From: Armatimonadota bacterium
GTDB lineage: Bacteria; Armatimonadota; HRBIN16
NCBI GenBank assembly: GCA_026003175.1
Contig: BPGT01000001.1
Span: 1,550,001-1,614,000 of the forward strand
Direction: 5' to 3'
DNA: 64,000 bases
In this document: positions 1 through 7,597 of the stretch, piece by piece
Layout of the letters: each line of letters starts with the position of its first letter
Position numbering within the stretch: the first letter of the stretch is position 1
Position numbers and translations under genes: made by a program
The notes under the pieces: model-generated
Told to the model about the DNA's origin: nothing
The model's database searches: none
Seen by the model: only the letters and a program-made list of their open reading frames with translations

Positions 1-138
1 CAGCACCGCTCCGTAAATCGCTGCGATGAAGGGATTGCAGAGAATGCCTCAGGTACTACCCACCTTGCGCGACAGCACAGACAATACCAGCCCTGCAACT
101 GCCCCACCCAGCGCGGCAAGAATAGCTTTTATCGGCAT
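1..138 (-). CDS. Small DUF6132-like membrane protein with an in-frame TGA (partial)
   Basis: This gene runs off the window edge. It starts at ATG 138, 7 bases after the trxA stop, with an AAGGGGG ribosome site inside trxA. The first 29 codons encode a glycine-rich membrane helix. Codon 30 (bases 51-49) is TGA, and the same frame then continues as GILCNPFIAAIYGAVL to the edge without another stop. The part after the TGA looks like the end of the DUF6132 family, which I recall as having a GG-T-C-P-L-T-C-N-P motif followed by a YGAxLG helix. Aligned that way, the TGA falls on the first conserved Cys, four residues before the second Cys. Readings are selenocysteine, a recent nonsense mutation, or a base error. 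I see no convincing SECIS hairpin, only a 4-bp CTGC/GCAG stem. The function of the family is not known to me. Confidence 0.6.
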
Positions 139-145
139 GGGTGCA

Positions 146-571
146 CTATCCCCCTTGCTGGTTCTCTTCGCTGGCTGTCGGTGCTGGCGCTTCGGCTGGC
201 AAGTAGGGCAGTATCTTCGCCATGATATGCTGTTTAGGCATCAAACCAACCAGACGCTCGCGAGCGAAACCTCGTGTGAACAGGATGAGCGTCGGAATGC
301 CCTGAATGCCGTAGGCGTTGGCGGTAATCGGGTTCTCGTCGGTATTGAGCTTCACCACCTTCAGCCTGCCCTGATATTCACGGGCAATCTCTTCCAGAAT
401 GGGTGCGAGCATCCGGCAAGGCGCGCACCAGGGCGCCCAGAAGTCCACCAGCACCGGAATGTCCGATTCCAGCACCTCTTGCTTGAACGTGCTGGCATTG
501 ACGTGCTTAATCAGACCGCTTTCCGCATGGTCGGATGCCGGTCGCCGTCCGAATAGTCCGAACAAACCCAT
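146..571 (-). CDS. trxA: Thioredoxin
   Basis: This is a cytoplasmic thiol-disulfide oxidoreductase. The WCAPC active site lies near residue 50, within the typical [12 protein letters not shown] context, and the cis-proline loop (GIPTL) is near residue 93. At 141 residues it is longer than the usual 105-110, with about 30 extra N-terminal residues ([10 protein letters not shown]...) and a Pro/Glu/Gln-rich tail. The extension is not a signal peptide. The ATG at 571 is preceded by a near-perfect Shine-Dalgarno, AAAGGAGGTGATAG. It appears to be co-transcribed with the small TGA-containing gene 7 bases downstream, which suggests a redox link between the two (inference). Confidence 0.95.
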   Translation of the reverse strand: MGLFGLFGRRPASDHAESGLIKHVNASTFKQEVLESDIPVLVDFWAPWCAPCRMLAPILEEIAREYQGRLKVVKLNTDENPITANAYGIQGIPTLILFTRGFARERLVGLMPKQHIMAKILPYLPAEAPAPTASEENQQGG

Positions 572-667
572 ACTATCACCTCCTTTATCCGCATGTCGTT
601 GCGAGAGGCAAAGCCGCGAAGCCGCTTCTTTTTGACTGCGCGGCGCCTGCCATAGTATTAGATACGC

Positions 668-720
668 TTTACGCGGAGGAGGATTCGCGATATAATATTG
701 TCCCCCTGCTTGCGGGGGAG
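668..720 (+). promoter_or_regulatory. Candidate sigma-70 promoter and leader hairpin of nanE
   Basis: TTTACG (668-673) and TATAAT (691-696) are 17 bases apart, upstream of nanE. The predicted transcript would begin with a CCCCC-TGCTTG-GGGGG stem-loop (about 702-718) followed by about 60 bases before the start codon. The -10 is perfect and the -35 is weak. The hairpin has no U-tract, so no attenuation is claimed. Confidence 0.5.
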
Positions 721-781
721 ACTACAGGGGGGCTAACGGCTCGGCGGGAATGAGGTTCGGTCGGGCAGTGGAGATAAACGG

Positions 782-1489
782 ATGGTTTCGCCACTTTTGA
801 GAGAGGGTCTTATCGTTTCATGTCAGGCACCAGAAAGTACCCCGTTGGGGCAGCCGATGGTACTGGCGGCGCTGGCAGAGGCGGCGGTACGTGGCGGTGC
901 GGTGGGCATCCGCGCTAATCTGCCACGAAACATCCGCGCGATTCGGGATCTGGTGCAGGTGCCGATTATCGGCATCTACAAGCACACATTGCCGGATTAC
1001 CCGGTGTACATCACTCCCACCTTCGAGCACGCTCGTGCCGTCGTAGAGGCGGGTGCGGACATCGTGGCGATAGACGCCACCACACGCGATCGCCCTGAGC
1101 CACTGCCAGAGCTGATACGGCGCATCCACGAAGAACTCGGCGTGCCTGTCATGGCGGACATCTCCACGCTAGAAGAGGGCGTTGCTGCAGCGGAGATGGG
1201 TGCAGACCTGGTAGCAACCACCATGTCGGGCTACACTCCATACACGCAAGACCGCCGTGCACTGGGAGCAGACATCGCGCTGGTCGCCCAGCTGGTGCAG
1301 AGGCTCAGCGTGCCGGTTATCTGCGAAGGGCGGATTTCTTCCCCGGAGGAAGCCCGGCTCGCGCTGGAGGCAGGGGCGTGGGCGGTAGTAGTGGGCACAG
1401 CCATTACGGCGATAGACCAGGTCACGGCGCGTTTCGTGCAGGCAATGCGGCAATGCGCCTCGCGCCGCGGCGACGAGAACAGTTCTTGA
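782..1489 (+). CDS. nanE: Putative N-acetylmannosamine-6-phosphate 2-epimerase
   Basis: NanE converts ManNAc-6-phosphate to GlcNAc-6-phosphate in sialic acid and amino-sugar catabolism. The 235-residue length and TIM-barrel pattern match the family: an N-terminal GLIVSCQAP strand, GIRAN, the IIGIYK strand with the conserved lysine, the DIVAIDAT strand, MADIST, TTMSGYT and the CEGRI strand near residue 180, then the phosphate-binding VVVGTAIT. No other sialic-acid genes (nanA, nanK, transporter) are in the window. The gene stands alone and converges with pth, their stop codons directly abutting (1489/1490). Confidence 0.92.
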   Translation: MVSPLLREGLIVSCQAPESTPLGQPMVLAALAEAAVRGGAVGIRANLPRNIRAIRDLVQVPIIGIYKHTLPDYPVYITPTFEHARAVVEAGADIVAIDATTRDRPEPLPELIRRIHEELGVPVMADISTLEEGVAAAEMGADLVATTMSGYTPYTQDRRALGADIALVAQLVQRLSVPVICEGRISSPEEARLALEAGAWAVVVGTAITAIDQVTARFVQAMRQCASRRGDENSS

Positions 1490-2119
1490 TTAAGGACGTG
1501 CCCGGTTCGTAGAAGGGTTCTGTGCATTGAACCGATTCATCGCCGCCTGTACGCCTTGCGTAATAACCGCTTCCGCTGCATCGGCGGCGCGTTGCAACGC
1601 CTCCTCGATAATCGGTTGCTCCTGAGGCGCAAAGCGTGAAAGCACATATTCCACCATCTGCCCCGGCGGTGGACTGCCAATGCCCACGCGCACACGCGGG
1701 AACGCCTGCGTACCCAGGCACTGGATGATGGAAGCCAGCCCGTTGTGTCCGCCGTCGGAGCCAGAAGGACGAATGCGGATTCTGCCTGTCGGCAGCGCCA
1801 CATCGTCCACAATCACCAGCAGGCGCTCCGAATCCAGCGGGTATCTCTGCAGCAGAGCGCGTGCCGCCTCTCCACTGCGGTTCATATAGGTCATCGGCTT
1901 CGCCAGCAGTACGGGGATATCGGCTATCGTGCCCATTCCGTAGTGTGCGTGGTTGCGGTGTATACTCAGGCGGATTCGGTGGCGGCTGGCAAGGATATCC
2001 ACCACGTCGAAACCGATATTGTGCCGGGTATGGGCATACTCCGCGCCCGGGTTGCCCAGCCCCAGCACTATCCATTCAGGGGTTATTTGCGGCTCTCGTT
2101 TGTGAGACCACAGCGGCAT
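1490..2119 (-). CDS. pth: Peptidyl-tRNA hydrolase
   Basis: This enzyme releases peptidyl-tRNAs that drop off the ribosome. The N-terminal GLGNPGAEYAHTRHNIGF block holds the catalytic His, followed by the KPMTYMNRSG substrate loop and the DD-alpha-LP-GxIRxRxxGSDGGHNG block. All are canonical. At 209 residues it is slightly longer than usual, with a 14-residue N-terminal lead. It is the last gene of the glmU-prs-pth transcript, starting 4 bases after prs; this gene order is common in bacteria. Confidence 0.96.
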   Translation of the reverse strand: MPLWSHKREPQITPEWIVLGLGNPGAEYAHTRHNIGFDVVDILASRHRIRLSIHRNHAHYGMGTIADIPVLLAKPMTYMNRSGEAARALLQRYPLDSERLLVIVDDVALPTGRIRIRPSGSDGGHNGLASIIQCLGTQAFPRVRVGIGSPPPGQMVEYVLSRFAPQEQPIIEEALQRAADAAEAVITQGVQAAMNRFNAQNPSTNRARP

Positions 2120-2123
2120 GTTG

Positions 2124-3105
2124 CTATGAGTTCCTTGTGCGCACCAGCTCCGCCTGCCGCTCGAATAGCACGCTGACCGAGTCGTCGTTGTGGATGCGCA
2201 GAATCGCCTCCGCCAGCAGCGGCGCTACCGACAGCACAGTAATCTTTTCGTTGATCTTGTCGGGTGTTACCGGAATGGTGTCGGTGACGATGAGTTTACG
2301 GATAGGTGAGCGCAGAATCCGTTCCGGGGCGTTGCCGGAGAGCACCGGGTGCGTGCAGCAGGCTATCACTCCCGTCGCGCCGCGTTCTATCAACGCCTCC
2401 GCCCCCTGCACCAGCGAGCCGCCTGTATCTACCATATCGTCGATCATGATGGCGGTTTTGCCTTCCACGTTGCCTACCACTTCCATCACTTCCACTTTGT
2501 TCGGTTCGGGGCGTCTTTTGGCGATAATGGCGAAAGGCACATCCAGCATCTCAGCCAGCGCTTTGGCACGGGGGGGTACCTGCTACATCCGGCGAAACCA
2601 CCACGCAGTTCTCGTGTGCCAGACCGGACTCGATGAGGTATTCCCCGATAATCGGGCCGGCGTACAAGTGGTCTACGGGCAGGTTGAAGAAGCCCTGAAT
2701 CTGCTGGGCGTGCAGGTCTACGGTAAGGATGCGGTTTGCTCCCGCCACTTCCAGCAGGTTGGCAACCAGGCGGGCAGTTATCGGCTCACGCGGTTTGACC
2801 TTCTTGTCCTGCCGGGCGTAGCCGTAGTAGGGCATGACGCAGGTAATGCGCCTTGCCGACGCCCGACGGAAGGCGTCTAGCATGATGAGCAGTTCCATCA
2901 GGTTCTCGTTCACGGGAGCACAAGTCGGCTGCACGATGAACACATCCAGTCCACGCGCGTTTTCCCCTACCTGCACGCGTATCTCCCCGTCCGAGAAGCG
3001 GGATACCAGTATCTGCCCCAGCGGTATCCCCAAACAGTCCGCGATGTTTGCTGCCAGCAACGGATTGGCGTTGCCGGTAAAGATGCGCATACGGTCCTTA
3101 TTCAT
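2124..3105 (-). CDS. prs: Ribose-phosphate pyrophosphokinase, frameshifted in this sequence
   Basis: Prs makes PRPP from ribose-5-phosphate and ATP for nucleotide, His and Trp synthesis, and is normally essential. The N-terminal 178 residues (bases 3105 to about 2577) contain the RFSDGEI motif, the [13 protein letters not shown] site and [12 protein letters not shown]. The C-terminal part lies in another frame from about 2570 down to 2124 and contains the PRPP loop [10 protein letters not shown]. The two join perfectly (VAGT then [10 protein letters not shown]) if one base is removed from the run of seven G at 2570-2576, beside GGTACC. I regard it as an intact gene with a +1 indel that is either a sequence error or slippage. 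It starts 3 bases after glmU. Confidence 0.93.
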
Positions 3106-3108
3106 AGG

Positions 3109-4503
3109 CTAACCCTCAGATGAAGATTGTTCCCGTCGTCGTTTCGCCCACTCCTCTTTCACTACCTGGCGGCATCGGGCGATTGCCAGCGAATCCGGTG
3201 GCACATTATCGGTAATCGCCGAGGCAGCGGCGATATATGCGCCGTCACCTATCTCTACAGGCGCAATCAACGTGGCGTGGGAACCGATGAAACAACCTTT
3301 GCCGATGACGGTGCGATGTTTGCGCTTGCCATCGTAGTTGCAGGTGATGGTTCCTGCGCCGATGTTGGTGTTCGCACCCACGTGCGCGTCGCCCACGTAG
3401 GTAAGGTGTGCCATGCTGACGTTCTCCTCGATCACTGCGTTCTTCACTTCCACAAAGTCGCCAACCTTAGAACCATTACCCACAACGGTACCCGGGCGCA
3501 GGTTGGCGAACGGACCCACCCGCACGTTATCACCCAGACGACTCTCCACCACCTGCGACGCCAGCACGGTGGTGCGGTGACCAATCTGACTGTTCTCGAT
3601 ACGCGCCATCGGTCCGATTTCGCACTCCTCGCCGATGGTGGTAGAGCCTAGGATATAGGTGTTCGGGTAAACAGTGGTATCCTGCCCGATTCGTACATCG
3701 GCGTCGATATAGGTATTCGCCGGGTCCACGATGGTCACCCCTGATAGCATCAGGTTCTCCAAGATGCGCCGACGCAGACGCGACGCCACATCCGCCAGCT
3801 CCACGCGGGTGTTTACTCCCAGTGTTACCTGCCAGTCGTCGGCGATGACCGCTTCCACTTTTTCGCCTTTGCGTGTGAACAACCCTATCACGTCGGTCAG
3901 ATAGTACTCGCCCTGCGCGTTGTCGGGACGCACCTCTTGCAGCGCGTCGAACAGTGCAGGAGCCTTGAAGCAATAGATGGAGGTGTTGATTTCGCGCACT
4001 GCCAGCTGCTGGGGGGTAGCGTCTTTTGCCTCTACCACACCCAGCACCTTGCCATTGGGATCGCGCAACACCCGCCCGTACATTCCGGCGTCGTGGGGCA
4101 GCACTGCGCTTAATAAAGTAGCCACCGCGCCGCTGCTGCGGTGATGCTCTACCAGCTTGCGCAGGGTATCGCCGTCTATCAGGGGGGTATCCCCCGGCAA
4201 CACTAGCAGGTCACCGTCGTAGCCACCCAGCAACTGCCTCGCACTCATAACGGCGTGCCCCGTGCCGAGCTGCTCCTCTTGCAGAGCGAACTCACACTGC
4301 CCCTGAAATCTGTCCCGCACGCGCTCCGCTTCGTGACCGACAACCACGATGGTACGAGAGACTCCCGCCGACTCGCAGGCGTCCAGGAGATATGAAAGCA
4401 ACGGTTTTCCGCACAGGGGATGGAGCGGTTTAGGCAGACGGGATTTCATTCGGGTGCTTTTGCCAGCCGCCATGATGACGGCGGTTAGGGAAGGTTTGCT
4501 CAC
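3109..4503 (-). CDS. glmU: Bifunctional UDP-GlcNAc pyrophosphorylase / GlcN-1-P N-acetyltransferase
   Basis: GlmU performs the last two steps to UDP-GlcNAc for peptidoglycan. The N-terminal nucleotidyltransferase domain has AAGKSTRMKSRLPKPL and the LPGDTPLI loop. The C-terminal half is a left-handed beta-helix of hexapeptide repeats, ending with the acetyl-CoA-site NYDGKRKH region and an Ala-rich turn. I choose the GTG at 4503 because GGAGGAG lies 4 bases upstream and the nucleotidyltransferase fold begins 8 residues later. This gives 464 residues, the normal family length; an upstream ATG at 4578 would add 25 atypical residues. It is the first gene of the glmU-prs-pth operon. Confidence 0.95.
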   Translation of the reverse strand: MSKPSLTAVIMAAGKSTRMKSRLPKPLHPLCGKPLLSYLLDACESAGVSRTIVVVGHEAERVRDRFQGQCEFALQEEQLGTGHAVMSARQLLGGYDGDLLVLPGDTPLIDGDTLRKLVEHHRSSGAVATLLSAVLPHDAGMYGRVLRDPNGKVLGVVEAKDATPQQLAVREINTSIYCFKAPALFDALQEVRPDNAQGEYYLTDVIGLFTRKGEKVEAVIADDWQVTLGVNTRVELADVASRLRRRILENLMLSGVTIVDPANTYIDADVRIGQDTTVYPNTYILGSTTIGEECEIGPMARIENSQIGHRTTVLASQVVESRLGDNVRVGPFANLRPGTVVGNGSKVGDFVEVKNAVIEENVSMAHLTYVGDAHVGANTNIGAGTITCNYDGKRKHRTVIGKGCFIGSHATLIAPVEIGDGAYIAAASAITDNVPPDSLAIARCRQVVKEEWAKRRREQSSSEG

Positions 4504-4555
4504 ACTGCTCCTCCACAAAGACGTGCCCTTCCGGGGCACGATAACGCTTTTTAAC

Positions 4556-4569
4556 GATAACATGTTATC
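4556..4569. promoter_or_regulatory. 14-bp perfect palindrome between divergent glmU and deacetylase genes
   Basis: GATAACATGTTATC is a perfect inverted repeat, 53 bases upstream of the chosen glmU start and 77 bases upstream of the deacetylase gene. It is a candidate operator for a dimeric regulator of two cell-wall genes. No regulator is identified, and no second copy was noticed in the window. Confidence 0.35.
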
Positions 4570-4645
4570 ACCAACCACCCCCTTTGGTCAAGGGTGCAGA
4601 TAAGAATGGGGGCGCACTGATTTCTATGGTAAAATAAGGTCGGGG

Positions 4646-5473
4646 ATGATATCCATGAAGCGAGCTGCCGTTCTTTTATGGATGATGAATATCGTCTTAG
4701 CGCTTGTTGTTGCCGGACTGTGGTGGAAGCATTTGCGGCAGCGCGACGCCACGTTTGGCAGCGAGGGGATTCCCTACAGCGTCCAGCAAGTCTATGAGCA
4801 GCTGCATACTGCCAAGATATATCGGGGCAACCCCGCCCGCAAATGGATTGCGCTCACCTTCGACGATGGTCCGCATCCTTACCACACGCCTGTCCTGCTC
4901 AGCACTTTACGCCGATTGAAAGTGCGGGCTACCTTCTTTGTGGTGGGCAAGAACGTAGACCGTTATCCCTACCTGGTGCGCCAGATGGTAAAAGACGGTC
5001 ACGAAGTGGAAAACCATACCTACAACCATCTGCGCCTGAGTCAGTTGCCTTTGGGGATTGTGCAGGAAGAGATAGAAGCGGGAGCAGCGGCCATATGGCG
5101 CGCTACGGGACATCTCCCGCGCTTTGTACGACCACCCGGAGGCATGGTCAATCACTCGGTGCGGCAGGTCGCCCAGTTCGACGGCTATGTAACGGTTATG
5201 TGGACGATAGACCCTGCCGACTATGAACGTCCAGATGTGAGAACACTCAGGCAGCGGTTGTTTGCCGGTGTGCGACCAGGCAGTATCATCCTGTTGCATG
5301 AGAAAGTGCCGCAAACGGTAGAGATACTTCCTGAGTTTGTACGGGAAATGCGCAGGCAGGGCTATGAGTTCGTCACCGTCGAGGAGATGTGGAAGGACAT
5401 GCAGCGATCGGTGCTGCAGATGGCGTCTTATGAACGTGATGGCTTGCCGTTGCCCTTCTTCGGTGGTTCCTGA
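4646..5473 (+). CDS. Membrane-anchored polysaccharide deacetylase (NodB domain)
   Basis: This is a carbohydrate esterase family 4 enzyme that would deacetylate peptidoglycan or another GlcNAc polymer outside the membrane. An N-terminal hydrophobic segment (about residues 6-26) acts as signal anchor. The NodB motifs are all present: TFDDGPH near residue 72 (catalytic Asp), the metal-binding H-x3-H in HTYNH near 126, RPPGG near 165 and the LLHE His near 217. The 275-residue length is normal. It is transcribed away from glmU, and its last 46 bases overlap the convergent small membrane gene. An alternative start is the ATG at 4655. Confidence 0.92.
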   Translation: MISMKRAAVLLWMMNIVLALVVAGLWWKHLRQRDATFGSEGIPYSVQQVYEQLHTAKIYRGNPARKWIALTFDDGPHPYHTPVLLSTLRRLKVRATFFVVGKNVDRYPYLVRQMVKDGHEVENHTYNHLRLSQLPLGIVQEEIEAGAAAIWRATGHLPRFVRPPGGMVNHSVRQVAQFDGYVTVMWTIDPADYERPDVRTLRQRLFAGVRPGSIILLHEKVPQTVEILPEFVREMRRQGYEFVTVEEMWKDMQRSVLQMASYERDGLPLPFFGGS

Positions 5474-5646
5474 GCGTACAGCTCCGACAGCTCGGCAAAC
5501 AGGTTGCGTTCCACCTCTGAACGTTCCTTCTCGTCGTACTCTTCGATGCGCTGCTCCAGCAGTCGCGCCAGACGTATTACCCGCCACACGAGCATCACGA
5601 CGACCAACCCGCCCAGTGCCCATATCAGGATGCGCAACACATCCAT
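5428..5646 (-). CDS. Small single-span membrane protein of unknown function
   Basis: This 72-residue protein has one hydrophobic helix (about residues 5-22, ILIWALGGLVVVMLVW) followed by a charged Arg/Glu-rich, probably coiled segment. ATG 5646 is chosen because GGGAGGT, overlapping the ruvC stop, lies 7 bases upstream. It would be the last gene of the deoC-to-ruvC operon. Its 3' end overlaps the convergent deacetylase by 46 bases. I do not recognise a family. Confidence 0.7.
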   Translation of the reverse strand: MDVLRILIWALGGLVVVMLVWRVIRLARLLEQRIEEYDEKERSEVERNLFAELSELYAQEPPKKGNGKPSRS

Positions 5647-5651
5647 GAGGT

Positions 5652-6149
5652 TTACCTCCCGCGAGTTTCCAGACCCTTCGCCCATGCGCTGTGCGCGTGG
5701 CACAGCGCGACCGCCAGCGCGTCGGCGGCGTCGTCGGGTTTGGGTGTTTCAGCAAGACCCAGCAGTTTGGTCACCATATACTGTATCTGTTTCTTCTCCG
5801 CACCGCCATAGCCCACCACCGCCGTTTTCACCTGTAATGGTGTGTACTCTACCCACCCGATACCGCGCTGAGCTACCGCCAGCAAGATAACGCCGATGGT
5901 GCGTCCCACGCTGAGCGCGGTGGTCTCGTTGCGGTTGAAGAACAATCGTTCGGTGACCACCACATCGGGCTGGTACTCGTCTAGCAGACGACAGACCTGC
6001 TCGTAGATACGCTGTAACCTGTGCGGCGCAGCAAGATTGGCCGGCGTGGTGATACAGCCAAAAGCCAGCACTATGAGCTTTTGCCCATCTTGCTGCAACA
6101 CGCCGTAGCCTGTGATGGCTGTGCCCGGGTCGAAGCCAAGAATGACCAT
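5652..6149 (-). CDS. ruvC: Holliday junction resolvase RuvC
   Basis: RuvC cleaves Holliday junctions together with RuvAB. The four acidic active-site motifs are visible: GFDPGTAITGYG at the N terminus, VVVTERLFF near residue 65, and the C-terminal DDAADALAVALCH. The 165-residue length is typical. An AAAGGAG ribosome site precedes ATG 6149. ruvA and ruvB are not adjacent; the gene sits in a deoC-recO-M16 transcript. Confidence 0.96.
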   Translation of the reverse strand: MVILGFDPGTAITGYGVLQQDGQKLIVLAFGCITTPANLAAPHRLQRIYEQVCRLLDEYQPDVVVTERLFFNRNETTALSVGRTIGVILLAVAQRGIGWVEYTPLQVKTAVVGYGGAEKKQIQYMVTKLLGLAETPKPDDAADALAVALCHAHSAWAKGLETRGR

Positions 6150-6163
6150 CGAAGCCGCTCCTT

Positions 6164-7597
6164 TTATCGCGCTTGCAGCCTTTTCGCCTGCGCTGCCAGG
6201 CGCGCCAGCTTCTTGCCGTCGCCCACTACCAGCACCAGCAGTCGGTCAGGATGGATGTACTTTCGCGCCGCTGCCAGCACGTCCTGCGCGGTGACTGCCT
6301 GTACTCTCTCGATATAGGTGTCGTAAGTGTCACGGGGTAACCCGTATATCTCCAGCAACATCTGCGCCGAGACCGCGTCGCTTGCCGTTGGGAAGCGGAA
6401 AACGAAGGAGTTTATCAGGCTGTCCTTCGCCTGCTGCAGCTCTTCCGCGCCGGGCGGCTCTTCGGTAAGACGGCGCGCCTGTTCCTTCATCAGGTGGATA
6501 ACCTCTTCCGCCGACTCGCTTTTGGTCTGGCATGCCATCACGAAAAGCCCTCTCGGGTTGGCAGGTGCGAAGCTGCTCCACACCGCGTAAGCCAGTCCTC
6601 GCTTATCACGTATCTCCTGTGTGAGGCGCGACGTGAACGACCCGCCCAGGATATAGTTCAACACATCCAGTGCAGCGCGTTCGGGAACACCGCGTGGCAC
6701 ACCCAGATGTCCCACGCGCACGTGAGCCTGTTCTGCTTGTCTGGCGATAAAGGCTGTGGAGGCGTTCTGTTCACTGGGCGTCGGTATTACGGGTAGGGCA
6801 GGGATGGAGCCATGCCAGTTGCCGAATAACCGGCGCATTTCCTCCAGCATGACGCGCCGATCAAAATCGCCTGTGACCGCAATCCAGAGGTTACGTGGCG
6901 TCACCAACTTGCGATGCCACTCCTGTAAGTCACGGCGAGCAATTTTCTGCACCGTCTGTGCGGTAGGTAACCTTCCGAGCGGGTGCTTCGCCCCGTACAC
7001 CAGCCCAGCAAACTCTCGGCTGGCGATGCCCGCGATGTCGTCGTTGCGTCGGCGGATTTCCTCTATCGCACGCACCTTCGCCAGATTCACCTGCTCCTCG
7101 CGAAAGGCAGGGGTGCGCAGCAGATCCACCAGCAGGCGCAACCCCTTGCGCCAGTCCCGTGCCAGCGTGGAGAAGGTGAAGCTGATAGTGTCTCCTTCGT
7201 CGGCGATGTCCAGATGCGCTGCCATGTCCTCGATAGCGGTGTTGAACGCTTCTGGCGAGCGAGTAAGGGTTCCGCCGTTTCGCCACGCGCGCACGAAAAC
7301 GGTACTCAGCCCCGCTTTGTCCGCCGGCTCGTATAGCCGCCCTCCGCGCAGGCGCACTTCCAACTCTACCAGAGGCAGGTCATGGTCTTCCAGCAGGTAC
7401 ACCACGACACCATTGGGCAACACCACCCGTTCCGGCTTGGGCAGGGTGTACTGCAAAGGCGGGTATTCGATGCCCGTCGGAGGTACAGCGAAAGCGGACG
7501 CCGTCCAGCGCAGGAGTAATACCATCGTTATTATTGTAACGAAATAGACGGCTCGGACAGAGCCTCCTGAGAGCGCAGTTTCACGGCTTTCCCTCAT
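6164..7597 (-). CDS. M16-family peptidase-like protein lacking the zinc motif
   Basis: This is the partner subunit of the adjacent M16 protease. It has a signal peptide (hydrophobic residues about 19-38) and then the two-lobed pitrilysin fold: the N-terminal RVVLPNGVVVYLLEDHDLPLV strand pair and the C-terminal RRDTYDTYIERVQAVTAQDV motif. The HxxEH zinc motif expected after the first strands is absent (the position reads STVFVRAW), so it should be catalytically dead. Such active/inactive pairs form heterodimers in this family. Its ATG overlaps the stop of the upstream active subunit (ATGA), which implies translational coupling. Confidence 0.92.
   Translation of the reverse strand: MRESRETALSGGSVRAVYFVTIITMVLLLRWTASAFAVPPTGIEYPPLQYTLPKPERVVLPNGVVVYLLEDHDLPLVELEVRLRGGRLYEPADKAGLSTVFVRAWRNGGTLTRSPEAFNTAIEDMAAHLDIADEGDTISFTFSTLARDWRKGLRLLVDLLRTPAFREEQVNLAKVRAIEEIRRRNDDIAGIASREFAGLVYGAKHPLGRLPTAQTVQKIARRDLQEWHRKLVTPRNLWIAVTGDFDRRVMLEEMRRLFGNWHGSIPALPVIPTPSEQNASTAFIARQAEQAHVRVGHLGVPRGVPERAALDVLNYILGGSFTSRLTQEIRDKRGLAYAVWSSFAPANPRGLFVMACQTKSESAEEVIHLMKEQARRLTEEPPGAEELQQAKDSLINSFVFRFPTASDAVSAQMLLEIYGLPRDTYDTYIERVQAVTAQDVLAAARKYIHPDRLLVLVVGDGKKLARLAAQAKRLQAR

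Noticed and set aside
49-51. Frameshift as explanation for the TGA in the first gene
   Set aside because: Family-like sequence continues in the same frame on both sides of the TGA, so no base shift is needed.
590-640. Possible REP-like fragment near trxA
   Set aside because: Only a loose resemblance to GTCATTGCGA repeats with no matching inverted arm.
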